64,000 nucleotides of DNA from Sabethes cyaneus (Eukaryota; Arthropoda; Insecta; Diptera; Culicidae). The notes under the pieces were generated by a model. The model searched no databases. It was not told the DNA's origin and worked only from the letters and a program-made list of their open reading frames with translations. The position numbers and the translations under genes are program-made. Each line of letters opens with the position of its first letter. Within the stretch, counting starts at the first letter, position 1. The stretch spans positions 148,720,043 through 148,784,042 of the forward strand of contig NC_071353.1 in assembly GCF_943734655.1 (NCBI RefSeq). Reading direction: 5' to 3'. Shown here in pieces: positions 1-9,617 of this stretch.

Positions 1-56
1 AGGACTATGGATTGGAAACTCGGGACGCGGAACTGACGATCTCTCAACTTCCAAGG
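1..56 (+). mobile_element. RTE-like LINE, 5' piece left of the gypsy insertion
   Basis: This is the start of an endonuclease domain. One frame reads LGTRN, then a stop codon, then RSLNFQG, which matches the LGTWNxRSLNF start of apurinic endonucleases in RTE-type elements and the related copy at about 45850. The frame resumes at 5782, so the gypsy element split this LINE. The stop codon in place of the tryptophan shows the LINE was already decaying. Confidence 0.75.
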
Positions 57-329
57 TGTAGAGTTACGATCTGTACTTCATGCCCCAGTATACCTTATCA
101 TGGCGAGAGACAATCGATCGGAAACAAAGAGAGGAGAGTAACCGACGACGAACGAGTAAACGGACGCGGGCAGCTGGAGACGGCACCGAGATTATTAGAG
201 TTCGAACCTTTGTAACGGACGGTCAAATAAAACTAAGTGCGATTCGAATACAACAGTCTGCATTTTTAATAACTAGTAACAAAAAGGTTGAACATTTCCC
301 TCCATTACCAGTCGATACAAGATTCTACA
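57..329 (+). repeat. 5' LTR of the gypsy element
   Basis: A 273-bp repeat matching 5509-5781, bounded by the short inverted ends TGTAGA/TCTACA. It contains AATAAA at 226-231, a possible polyadenylation signal. No clear TATA box is seen. Confidence 0.95.
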
Positions 330-331
330 AT

Positions 332-343
332 TGGCGCAGCCGG
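332..343 (+). promoter_or_regulatory. Primer binding site
   Basis: TGGCGCAGCCGG lies two bases after the 5' LTR. It closely resembles the tRNA-Ser-type primer sites of Drosophila 297/17.6 elements (TGGCGCAGTCGG). The tRNA assignment is inference. Confidence 0.8.
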
Positions 344-354
344 TACAAAATAAG

Positions 355-1263
355 GTGAGTAAAGTGGAAAAGAGTTCATATATTTCATTGCCTCGTCTTG
401 GACATTAGTGAAAAGATGAAAGTGTTGCTCTCGTTAGTTATTTTTAGCAACGATATGTGTTTCAGTAGATCTGACTTACTGACAAGTTGAGCAACGTTGT
501 GAAATCCGAAAACCGAAAATTTAATTTGCAAAGTATCGGTAACAAAATGGCGCTGTATGGAACCCATCGACAAAGTTGATTGTGTGAGTGTTTAATCTTG
601 TGGCAGCAGGATGGCTCGCAGGTCTGTGAGTTTGACCAAATCGAAAGAATAAATCAGCCGATTGAATATCGATGTGCACCCATACCAACGGCGAGGCCGG
701 TTGAGGACCGAAGCGCCACAGAAAAAAGCGAGTCCGACTATATGTCGAAGCGCACCACTACCAATGGCGAGCCCGGTTTAGAACCGTAGCGCCGAAGATA
801 AAGCGAGTCCGACTGTAAGTCGAAGCGCACCACTACTAATGGCGAGACTGGTTGAGGACCGAAGCGCCACAGAAAATAGCGAGTCCGACTATATGTCGAA
901 GCGCACCACTACCAATGGCGAGCCCGGTTTAAAACCGTAGAGCCGAAGACGAAGCGAGTCCGACTGTAAGTCGAAGCGCACCACACTATTAGCGAGACCG
1001 ATTCAGAGCGCAAAAAAAAAAAAAGTGAGAAGGATTGCAAGGCGCTAATCAGGACTAATACTAGTTGAGGAATATAGCATGTGAGAGAGTGGAAGGTTTA
1101 ATACGAATACAGGCATATTCCTTGAACGAAATTAAATATGTACATTTTTCTATAGCTACCTTAAACAAAATGTTAAAACATTGTCATTTATCATGAAATA
1201 AATATTGTGATGTGGTCGGATATATTGTAATACTGTATAGAATTTGTTTACATCAATTTTCAG
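355..1263 (+). other. Leader intron-like interval of the gypsy element
   Basis: The donor AAG|GTGAGT is at 354/355 and the acceptor ATTTTCAG at 1256-1263 ends directly before the gag ATG at 1264. The 909-bp interval contains many ATG triplets and a tandem array. Removing it would place the gag start next to the LTR/primer-site leader. Splicing is inferred from sequence only. Confidence 0.5.
650..1005 (+). repeat. Tandem repeat in the gypsy leader, unit about 75 bp
   Basis: Copies of GCGAGTCCGACT start at 728, 803, 879 and 954, with a partial unit before them. Odd and even units differ (TATATGTCG versus GTAAGTCG), giving a 151-bp higher-order period. Each unit holds GTCGAAGCGCACCAC and GGCGAG. 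It lies between LTR and gag, where Drosophila gypsy carries its insulator; any similar role here is speculation. Confidence 0.9.
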
Positions 1264-2217
1264 ATGGATACCGAAAAGCAGTGGCCATTAGAACCGTTCA
1301 ACGATTCAGTGGATGCGTCTAATTTACGTCGAGAGTGGGAGGAATGGTTGACAGCATTTGAGCTTATACTGGAGTTGAGAAATACAAACTCCCAACGCGA
1401 GAAGTTATTGCTCATGCTCGCTCGAGGTGGACGAGGTCTACAAAGAATATACTCCCATTTGAGGCCAGTGCCAAATGAGATCTACCCGGAACCGGTAAAA
1501 ATTCCGCTGGCACCAGAGGAAATACCCGAATACGACAACGCAATTAAACGGTTGAATAATTTTTTTGTTGGAAAATGTAATGAACGTATCGAGCTTGAGG
1601 TGTTCCGCGCCATAAAACAAACAACTGATGAGTCGTTTAACCAGTTTATTTTGAAATTGCGTATGCAAGCTGCCAGATGCGATTTTCAAGATCGAGAAGA
1701 GAGGGAAATACTGCAGCAAGTAACTATGGGGGCGCGAGATGAACGTGTCAGAGACAAAGGTCTCGAAAATGTAATGAACTTGGATGCACTCACAAACTAT
1801 GCCATTAATCGGGAGATTCTGGATAAACAGAAAGGAAAACTACATCCATTTGGAGCTGATTTAAGTACTACTACGATTTCTTATGTGAAGCAGGAGACAA
1901 ACAGGGGCAAATCTACATTCTACAATGAAAGAGGATTGGCAAAGGATAAGCGAAGCATCGAGTGCGATCGATGTGGATCATGGAAGCATCGCAAGGATTC
2001 TCGTGATTGTTTTGCCCGCAACGCACGGTGCAATAGTTGCGGCCGTATTGGTCACTTCGCAAGGAAATGTCAAGTACCGGGTTCGACATACCGAAGCGGC
2101 CCAATCAAACCTAATTCTTGGAAGCGCTTTTCATCTGAAACAAAGGACGGTCGAGATCACTCGAAGGAGGAACAGCTTCGCTATGTTAGATCGGCCGACA
2201 CACGAGAGGTAAAATAA
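1264..2217 (+). CDS. gag: Gypsy Gag polyprotein
   Basis: This 317-residue frame encodes the structural Gag of the retrotransposon, expected to build cytoplasmic particles and package element RNA. Residues 1-180 form a hydrophilic, mostly helical region typical of Mag-like capsids. Two zinc knuckles follow: C234-C237-H242-C249, a variant CX2CX4HX6C, and C256-C259-H264-C269, a standard CX2CX4HX4C. The ATG at 1264 directly follows a splice-acceptor-like CAG. The unspliced frame stops at TAA 2215-2217. A GAG|GTAAAA donor at 2208/2209 would replace its last two codons and join it to pol at 2357 in phase 0. No internal stop is present. Confidence 0.93.
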   Translation: MDTEKQWPLEPFNDSVDASNLRREWEEWLTAFELILELRNTNSQREKLLLMLARGGRGLQRIYSHLRPVPNEIYPEPVKIPLAPEEIPEYDNAIKRLNNFFVGKCNERIELEVFRAIKQTTDESFNQFILKLRMQAARCDFQDREEREILQQVTMGARDERVRDKGLENVMNLDALTNYAINREILDKQKGKLHPFGADLSTTTISYVKQETNRGKSTFYNERGLAKDKRSIECDRCGSWKHRKDSRDCFARNARCNSCGRIGHFARKCQVPGSTYRSGPIKPNSWKRFSSETKDGRDHSKEEQLRYVRSADTREVK

Positions 2218-2356
2218 CTTGGTTTTCTTTTGTTTCATTTTTTTTATAAATATGATTGATCGATGTCTCGTAGAATCTGCAAGGGGATAACATAAACATT
2301 TCCAAATAATAAATACTAAGAAAATTTTCTATATTTGTTTCATTGTTTGTTGATAG
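2209..2356 (+). other. Intron-like interval between gag and pol
   Basis: This 148-bp interval starts GTAAAA after codon GAG and ends TTGATAG before codon GAA at 2357. It is T-rich near the 3' end. Removal joins the gag and pol frames exactly in phase. Unspliced, pol is closed by TAG at 2354-2356, part of the acceptor itself, so the two frames do not overlap and are about 140 bp apart. Splicing is inferred from sequence. Confidence 0.6.
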
Positions 2357-5300
2357 GAAAATATTGCCAGCAGTGGGGTGATTACTTGCAAGATCGGTAG
2401 TTCTCCGGTAGAATTTTTAATAGACTCTGGGGCCGCGATAAACACTGTTACCGAACAGGCATGGAACACACTTCAGGAAAATGGAACAGTACTTTACAAA
2501 AAGAAGTTCGATTGTGATAGGCGTGTTACTTCATACGCAAGTCAAAAGCCGCTAAAAGTGTTGATGATTTTTGAAGCATGGATATCTGTAAATAACGATA
2601 AGCCTAAAACATACGCGGAGTTCTTTGTTATTGAAGGGGCCTGTAAATCATTGTTAAGTAAAAGGACAGCTGAAGAGCTTAAGGTTCTGAAGATTGGGCT
2701 TGATGTCAATAACATTAATTTGAAAACCAAAGCTTTCCCAAAATTTCCAAATATTCAAATAAAGTTGTCAATCGACAAAACAGTTCTTCCCAAGAAATTG
2801 GCCTATTTAAGAATACCGGTCGCCATGGAAGAAAAGGTCGATATGAAAATTCAGCAAATGTTAAATGATGATGTGATTGAGCCAGCAGTTGGTCCGCCGG
2901 AATGGATATCTCCGATGGTAGTCGTACCTAAAGGAACGAACGACATAAGGTTGTGCATCAATATGAAATATCCAAACCAGGCAATACAACGTGAACATTA
3001 TCCTTTGCCTATGATTGACACACTTTTGAATAAGCTAAGAGGATCAACATGTTTTACGAAATTAGATATAACATCGGCTTTCCACCACATAGAACTACAT
3101 CCGGAATCACGAGGGATCACAACCTTTATGACTAGTAGAGGCTTGATGAGGTTCAAGAGATTGACATTTGGGATCAACTGTGCACCTGAAATTTTCCAGC
3201 GTATTATGTGCAACATGTTGGCTGGTATAGAAGGTGTCGTTGTCTACATTGATGACATAGTAGTAGCAGGAGCAACTAAGGAACAACATGATGCAAGGTT
3301 AAACGAAGTATTGTCGGTTCTTCGTAAAAACAACGCAACACTTAATAAGGCGAAGTGTTTATTTGGGGTAAAACAGCTCGAGATATTAGGATATAATGTC
3401 AGTGCTTCTGGAATAAGTCCATCAGATGATAAAATTTCAGCTATTCGCGATTTCCGACAACCAGAAACAAGAGAAGAAGTGCGCAGTTTCTTGGGTCTCA
3501 TCAACTTCGTCGGTCAATTCATTCCTCATTTGTCTACTAGAACAGAACCTTTGCGACAGTTTATGAGGGGGGATGTAGATAACTTTGGTAAAGACCAAAA
3601 AAGAGCATTTGACGATCTTCGAAACGAATTGTCCGTCACTGTTCGTCGGTTGGGATTTTTTAACCCGAAAGATGTAATCGAATTATATGTTGATGCATCC
3701 CCAGTAGGCTTGGGCGCGGTCTTGACGCAAAGAGATAACAAAAATAAACCTCGAATCATATGTTTTGCATCCAAGGGTTTGACGAAGGCGGAAAAAGTGT
3801 ATCCTCAAACGCAACGTGAAGCTCTTGCTGTAGTGTGGGCTGTGGAAAAATTTTACCCATACCTGTTCGGAACTGAATTCACAATATACACCGATCACAA
3901 GACTTTAGAATACATCTATGAAGGTAAACATAGAGACGGTAAACGGGCTTGCTCTAGAGCAGAAGGTTGGGCCCTAAGGTTGCAGCCGTACAATTTTTGT
4001 ATAAAACATATTCCAGGCTCAAGTAATATTTCGGATATACTGTCACGGCTTTGTCCTCAATCTAAACCTGAGGAACCCTTCGACGAGGAATCTGAGCATT
4101 ACCTATATTCTATTGAAGACGGATTAGCAGCTATCACCTTAGATGAGATTCGAAAGGAGACTGCTAATGATGAAACATTAACTGCAGTAGTTGAGGCTAT
4201 TAAAAGCCAGCTCTGGCCACCAAGTCTTTTTCATTATCAGCCTTTCTCCAGAGAGCTTGGACTAATTAAGGGTGTAGTAGTTCGGGATGACCGCATTGTA
4301 CTCCCACTCAAGCTACGATCAAGAGCTTTGGATATTGCTCATCGGGGACACCCAGGTGTGGTTAGCATGCGGCGAATCCTCCGTGAAAGTCTGTGGTGGC
4401 CTTACATGGATAGAGATGTTGGTGATCGAATACAGGAATGCGCTGGGTGTGCAGCTGTAAATGTCCATGGTCCCGCGGAACCGATGATAAGGAAAGAAAT
4501 GCCAGAACGGGCGTGGCAAGAAATAGCGATCGACTTTTTCTCTGCAAAAGAATGTGCTACCTTTCTTGTGGTGGTGGACTATTATAGTCGCTTTTTGAAG
4601 GTCATTGAGATGAAAGGGACAACAGCAACGAAAACCATAGAGGCTCTGGAATCTATTTTTATCGAACAAACATATCCAGAGACAATCCGGAGCGATAACG
4701 GCCCGCCGTTTTCAAGTGAGGAGTTCTCCAATTATTGCATTCGAAGGAATATCCGGCTGGTTCGTACTATTCCTTACTGGCCGCAAATGAACGGACTGGT
4801 TGAGAGGCAAAACCAGGGGATTTTGAGAGCACTCCGAATTGCCAAAGCAGTCAACGCAGACTGGCGTGCGGCAGTCCGAGATTACGTGCATATGTACAAT
4901 ACGACACCCCATACAACGACCGGTAAGGCCCCACTAGAATTGCTCACTGGAAGGCCAGTAAAAGATCTTTTACCATCTTTAAGAACAGAGCCCTATTGGA
5001 ATCGTGACGATGATGTACGTGACAACGACGCAATTAAAAAGGCCAAAGGAAAGATCTATGCCGATAAGCACAGACGTTCCAAAATATCCGATATTGTCGA
5101 GGGTGATATAGTAATGTTAAGGAATTACGAAACAGGGAAATTGGAGCCCAATTTCCGACTCGAAAAGTTTAAGGTTGTTAGAAAGAAAGGTAATGATACA
5201 GTTGTTATGAATGAGGAAGGAGTAAGATACCGACGCCCCGTATCCCATTTAAGAAAATGGCCCGGTACTCCGTCGCAGGCCGTTAATAATGAATCTGCCG

Positions 5301-5437
5301 GAGAAGAAAAACAGGAACAATCAGAGATAAATCGCAACGAGGAAAAAAAGGAAATGATACAGAGTAATGCAACGGAAGAAGAAACAACATCCAAGCGCCC
5401 GAAAAGAGCTCGAAAATTGCCAGCTAGATTCCATTAG
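2357..5437 (+). CDS. pol: Gypsy Pol: protease, reverse transcriptase, RNase H, integrase
   Basis: An open frame of about 1026 codons encoding the replication enzymes of the element. Counting from codon 2378: protease motif DSGA near residue 16; RT with ITSAFHHIEL and the YIDD centre near 290; RNase H with YVDASPVGLGAVL near 435 and TDHKTLEY near 505; integrase HHCC start near 650 (HRGHPG...CAGC), catalytic region IDFF, SDNGPPF near 772 and NGLVERQ near 805. The C-terminal tail is basic. No ATG precedes the protease, so pol needs fusion to gag; the in-frame acceptor at 2357 suggests splicing supplies it. No stops interrupt the domains. Confidence 0.93.
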   Translation, partial: ENIASSGVITCKIGSSPVEFLIDSGAAINTVTEQAWNTLQENGTVLYKKKFDCDRRVTSYASQKPLKVLMIFEAWISVNNDKPKTYAEFFVIEGACKSLLSKRTAEELKVLKIGLDVNNINLKTKAFPKFPNIQIKLSIDKTVLPKKLAYLRIPVAMEEKVDMKIQQMLNDDVIEPAVGPPEWISPMVVVPKGTNDIRLCINMKYPNQAIQREHYPLPMIDTLLNKLRGSTCFTKLDITSAFHHIELHPESRGITTFMTSRGLMRFKRLTFGINCAPEIFQRIMCNMLAGIEGVVVYIDDIVVAGATKEQHDARLNEVLSVLRKNNATLNKAKCLFGVKQLEILGYNVSASGISPSDDKISAIRDFRQPETREEVRSFLGLINFVGQFIPHLSTRTEPLRQFMRGDVDNFGKDQKRAFDDLRNELSVTVRRLGFFNPKDVIELYVDASPVGLGAVLTQRDNKNKPRIICFASKGLTKAEKVYPQTQREALAVVWAVEKFYPYLFGTEFTIYTDHKTLEYIYEGKHRDGKRACSRAEGWALRLQPYNFCIKHIPGSSNISDILSRLCPQSKPEEPFDEESEHYLYSIEDGLAAITLDEIRKETANDETLTAVVEAIKSQLWPPSLFHYQPFSRELGLIKGVVVRDDRIVLPLKLRSRALDIAHRGHPGVVSMRRILRESLWWPYMDRDVGDRIQECAGCAAVNVHGPAEPMIRKEMPERAWQEIAIDFFSAKECATFLVVVDYYSRFLKVIEMKGTTATKTIEALESIFIEQTYPETIRSDNGPPFSSEEFSNYCIRRNIRLVRTIPYWPQMNGLVERQNQGILRALRIAKAVNADWRAAVRDYVHMYNTTPHTTTGKAPLELLTGRPVKDLLPSLRTEPYWNRDDDVRDNDAIKKAKGKIYADKHRRSKISDIVEGDIVMLRNYETGKLEPNFRLEKFKVVRKKGNDTVVMNEEGVRYRRPVSHLRKWPGTPSQAVNNESAGEEKQEQSEINRNEEKKEMIQSNATEEETTSKRPKRARKLPARFH

Positions 5438-5494
5438 TAAGTATTTCTATTCTATTTGCTGTATATTTTCTTTTTTTTTTCTTTTTTTTTCCAG
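5437..5494 (+). other. Short intron-like interval after pol
   Basis: GTAAGT at 5437-5442 overlaps the pol stop TAG. A pyrimidine run followed by TTTCCAG ends at 5494, just before the 3' LTR. Removal of the 58 bp would still leave a stop codon (TAA). Both signals match the consensus well, but use is unproven. Confidence 0.35.
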
Positions 5495-5497
5495 AGT

Positions 5498-5508
5498 AGA
5501 TAAGGGAT
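5498..5508 (+). promoter_or_regulatory. Probable polypurine tract
   Basis: A short purine-rich AGATAAGGGA lies directly before the 3' LTR, where plus-strand priming occurs in LTR elements. It is short and interrupted by a T, so the call is mainly positional. Confidence 0.45.
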
Positions 5509-5781
5509 TGTAGAGTTACGATCTGTACTTCATGCCCCAGTATACCTTATCATGGCGAGAGACAATCGATCGGAAACAAAGAGAGGAGAGTAACCGACGA
5601 CGAACGAGTAAACGGACGCGGGCAGCTGGAGACGGCACCGAGATTATTAGAGTTCGAACCTTTGTAACGGACGGTCAAATAAAACTAAGTGCGATTCGAA
5701 TACAACAGTCTGCATTTTTAATAACTAGTAACAAAAAGGTTGAACATTTCCCTCCATTACCAGTCGATACAAGATTCTACA
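5509..5781 (+). repeat. 3' LTR of the gypsy element
   Basis: Matches 57-329 over 273 bp as far as I can read. AATAAA is at 5678-5683. It is followed by the second copy of the CAAGG target duplication. Confidence 0.95.
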
Positions 5782-8280
5782 CAAGGGAGCACTCGAGTGC
5801 TCTCCGACGTATTGAAGAGCCGCAAGCTCGATGTCGTAGCGCTGCAGGAGGTGTGCTGGAAGAGATCAACGGTACGTACGTTCAGAGATGGACATACCAT
5901 CTACCAGAGCTGCGGCAACACACGAGCTGGGTACAGCTTTTATAGTGATGGGCAAGATGCGGAAACGGGTGATTTGGTGGTGGCCAATCAATCTTCGAAT
6001 GTGCAGGTTGAGAACCAGGGGCCGATTCTTCAATATAAGCATCATCAACGTGCACAGCCCTCACCTCAGAAGTACCGATGACGACAAGGATGAATTCTAC
6101 GCGCAGTTGAAAAGCGAATACGACCGCTGCTCAAAACATCATATCAAGTTCGTCATCGGGGATTTCAATGCTCAGGTCGGCCAGGAGGAGGAATACAAAC
6201 CGGTGATTGGAAGGTTCAGTGCACACCAGCGAACCAATGAAATGGGCCTAAGACTTATCGACTTTGCCGCCTCCAAGAATATGGCCGAACGTAGTACCTT
6301 TTTCCACCACAGAATCCATCACAAGTACACCTGGAGATCACCAAATCAGACAGAATCACAGATCGACCACGTTTTGATCGACAGTCGGTACTTGTCAGAC
6401 ATTATCGACGTCAGATCCTATCGAAGCGCTAACGTTGACCACTACCTAGTGATGGTTAAGATGCGCCCAAGACTCCGTTGTGAACCACATTCGGTACCGA
6501 CGCCAGCCTCGGTTAGATCTCGCGCGGCCGAAGCAGCCAGACGTCGCCGCAAATTATGCGCATTCGAAGCTCGAAGCTGCGCTGCCGGAAGAGGACGAGC
6601 TGAACGACAGAAACTGAACGGATCCCGCAAAGGCTTTGTGCCGCGAGCCGAAATGTGTCGGGATAAAACTGGCAGTATTCTGACGGACGATCGTGAGGTG
6701 ACCGAAAGGTGGAAGCAGCACTTCGACGAACACCTGAATGGCGCCCAGGCGAAGAACCATGGCGGCGGGGAAAGCGATTTCGACGGTGCAACAAACGGGG
6801 AAGAGGTACCAGCCCCAACGATAGGCGAAGTTAAGGAGGCCATCATGCAGCTAAAGAACAACAAGCCAGCTGGGAAAGATGGCATCGGAGCGGAGCTTAT
6901 TAAAGTGGGACCAGAAAAGCTGGCCGTTTGTCTGCACCGACTAATTGTTAGAATTTGGGATACGGAACAGCTACCGGAGGAGTGGAAAGATGGGCTTATC
7001 TGCCCGATCTATAAAAAGGGCGACAAGTTGGACTGTGAGAACTATCGAGCGATCACCGTTCTCAATACCGCCTATAAAGTGCTGTCCCAAATCATTTTCC
7101 GCCGTCTATCACCAATTGCGAACAGATTTGTGGGAACTTATCAAGCCGGCTTCGTCGAAGGTCGGTCTACCACGGATCAAATATTTACACTGCGGCAAAT
7201 CCTCCAAAAAGGCCGTGAATACAGAGTTCCCACGCATCATTTATTCGTTGACTTCAAAGCCGCATATGATACCATCGACCGGAAAGAGCTATGGAAAATC
7301 ATGGGCGAGAACAGCTTCCCCAGGAAGCTCATCAAACTGATTAAATCTACGATGGATGGTACACAGTGCTGTGTTCGGATTTCGGGTGGATTGTCAAGTT
7401 CATTCGAATCACACAGAGGGCTTCGCCAAGGTGATGGTCTTTCATGCCTGCTGTTCAACATAGCGCTACAAGGTGTGATGAACCGAACGGATATCAACAC
7501 GCGGGGCACGATATTCAACAAATCTAATCAATTCGTCTGCATGGATATTATCGGCAGAACATCTGTGGCGGCGGCTGAACAGTACACCAGACTAAAGCGC
7601 GAAGCAGACAAAATTGGGTTAAAGGTAAATACGTCTAAAACAAAGTACATGCTGGCCAGCGAAACCGAGGTCGAATGACACCGCTTGGGCGGTAGTATAT
7701 TGATCGACGGCGATGAGTTTAGTACTGCCATGATACCAGCCATGAGATTCGGAGGCGTATTATTAGCGGAAGTCGTGCTTACTATGGGCTTCACAAGCAA
7801 TTGCGGTCGAGCAGACTAAGTCCCCGTACAAAGTGCATCCTGTACAAGACGCTTATTAGACCGGTTGTTCTCTACGGGCATGAAACATGGACAATGTCGA
7901 GGAGGACCTGCGAGTGCTCGGAGTTTTCGAACGACGAGTGCTAAGAACGATCTTCGGCGGCGTACAGGAGAACGGAGTATGGAGGCGGAGGCTGAACCAT
8001 GAACTCGCACAGCTCCATGGCGAACCCAGTATCCAGAAGGTGGCTAAAGCTGGACGGATATGATGGGCAGGGCATGTTGCAAGAATGCCGGACAACTAGC
8101 CTGCAAAGATGGTGTTCGCCTCAAATCCGGTAGGAAGATGGTTAGACCAGGTGGAGCGAGATCTGGCGGAGCGAGTACTTGGTGTCCGAGGAATTGAAGA
8201 GCAGTAGCCCTCAACCGAGTTACATGGAGAAACTTTGTACAACAGGCTTTGTCTTAGGACGGCAAGCCACCTAAGTAAGG
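5782..8280 (+). mobile_element. RTE-like LINE, decayed, 3' part
   Basis: The rest of the element begun at 1-56. It encodes an apurinic endonuclease (LDVVALQEVCW near 5830; GDFNAQVGQ near 6160; HYLVMVKM near 6440) and a reverse transcriptase (NKPAGKDGIGAELIK near 6855; CPIYKKGDKLDCENYRAI near 7000; FVDFKAAYDTID near 7250; GLRQGDGLSCLLFNIAL near 7410). The single ORF1-free layout without RNase H fits the RTE/BovB group. Frameshifts occur near 5960-6040, and the FADD catalytic centre is damaged near 7530-7550 where only MDIIGRT remains. The C-terminal region to about 8250 is read in several frames. The end GGACGGCAAGCCACCTAAGT recurs at 15024-15088 on the minus strand. Not functional. Confidence 0.9.
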
Positions 8281-8952
8281 TTTCGACGAACCGAAAATGA
8301 GTTCCAAAGTCATTTCTTTACAGCAAATGATGATTGCCACAATAATTGTTAGTAATTATTACAGTTTGAGCTGGCACAAAACAAGTGGCTGCTTCAGAAA
8401 TTTAGTTCTTCATCCGAGCAAGGTTTTTAAGTTTTGTTTTCTTAGGTCTGTGTTGGTGATAGTCCAATAAGTTTAAATATTGTTAAAAATAGGCAAAAAT
8501 GAGCAAAATGTCGATAACTTTTCGATAACAATCACACGATTACCCGGAAAATTTTACATAGGATCACTCATATTTTATCAGCTGACGGGAGGTTTCTAAA
8601 TTGTGTCCGTTTTTGCCTCGATTATGTCATTGGTGCGCCATGGTTGAAGTAACTCAAACTTGCTCAAACTGGAATAAACAATAATTTTGCTATCTTTCGT
8701 TCAATAAACCAAACTAGCAACGCTGGACGCTGTTCTGGCAAATGAACATGAACGAGGGCGTGCCTTGTAGGAGCTGTCATTAATGCCAACTGTTGATTCA
8801 TTCAATCGCTTGCTGGCTGGCTGGCATTGTTATTTTACTGAATTAAAACTAAAAGTATTATCTTATCATACCAGTATTAGTTGCTAGTGTTGTTAAATTG
8901 TAAGCAGACAATCTACGGAAGGACACGCATCGTCCAGCAAGCAGCCAAAAAC
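8281..8952. other. Intergenic DNA upstream of the Ly6-like gene
   Basis: AT-rich sequence without an open frame of note. The 3' part presumably holds the promoter and 5' UTR of the gene at 8953. I see no convincing core promoter motif. Confidence 0.5.
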
Positions 8953-9617
8953 ATGGACCCGTTGAAAATCGTCGCCACTTTGGTGCTGACCTTCTCTCTG
9001 TTTAACTTTTGTAAGTGTTGCTCGTCGTCATAAACAAATTACACTCCTGCTTTCTATTACAAGTCTAGAACAGCTTCCGCCCTCACGCACTAATTACGTC
9101 TGGTAGAATGTAGTTTATGCTAATTAACTATTCTGCTGACCTGTTTTTTTTTGTTTTCCCTTCTAGGTGCCGCCCATGAGTGTTACGTTTGCTCGAACCA
9201 GACGGGCAACACGGAAAAGTGCCTGAATACGATCAAAACCTGTGCCCAGGGCGAGGAAGCTTGCCTGACGGAAATCCGGTGGGGCAGCATGCCGTACTTT
9301 TCGCTCGGTGCCCTGAAGCAGTTCTACGTTTCGAAACGGTGCGCCTCGAAGGAGGTGTGCAAAAAGACGCGCAGCAAGTACATGAAATACTGCACGCACA
9401 TCTGGTACGAGGATTGGTCCTGCGCCGAGTGCTGCCTTGGCGATCGGTGTAACTACTATGTGATTGTGAGTATTCCATTAAAATGGTTGTAGGTTGATGG
9501 GGAAGGCTAACATTTTCGGTTTTGTAGAGTGGAGCTCCACCGCACACGATGTCCTGGGCGACCTTCCTGGGAACGATGGCAAGTATTCTGATCGCCAGAT
9601 ATTTGTACAATTTATAA
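8953..9617 (+). CDS. Ly6/uPAR-type GPI-anchored protein
   Basis: Three exons (8953-9010, 9167-9465, 9528-9617) give 148 residues. Donors are TTTT|GTAAGT and GATT|GTGAGT; acceptors are TTCTAG and TTTGTAG. Residues 1-22 form a signal peptide (MDPLKIVATLVLTFSLFNFC). The mature part is cysteine-rich, opening ECYVCSNQTG and closing CCLGDRCN, the conserved end of the three-finger Ly6 fold. The C-terminus after SGAPPHT is hydrophobic and short, as expected for a GPI-attachment signal, so the protein should sit on the outer cell surface. Insect relatives (for example boudin, crooked, sleepless) act in septate junctions, trafficking or channel modulation; which one this matches cannot be told. The gene is transcribed toward the tRNA and lipase genes. 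Confidence 0.88.

Larger units (their letters stand above)
57..5781 (+). mobile_element. Ty3/gypsy LTR retrotransposon, intact, Mag-like
   Basis: This is a complete 5725-bp element with 273-bp LTRs that match over their whole length by eye. The LTR ends are TGTAGA and TCTACA. The 5-bp flanks CAAGG (52-56 and 5782-5786) are a target duplication. Order: LTR, primer binding site, leader with tandem repeats, gag, pol (protease, RT, RNase H, integrase), short purine tract, LTR. There is no env. The two adjacent CCHC-type knuckles in Gag recall the Mag lineage. Matching LTRs and open reading frames suggest a recent insertion. Splice-like signals at 355/1263, 2209/2356 and 5437/5494 are unusual for this group. 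Confidence 0.95.

Noticed and set aside
80..358. 92-codon frame covering the 5' LTR, and its counterpart at 5532
   Set aside because: It lies in both LTRs, has no domain and ends in the leader; a chance frame in GC-richer DNA.
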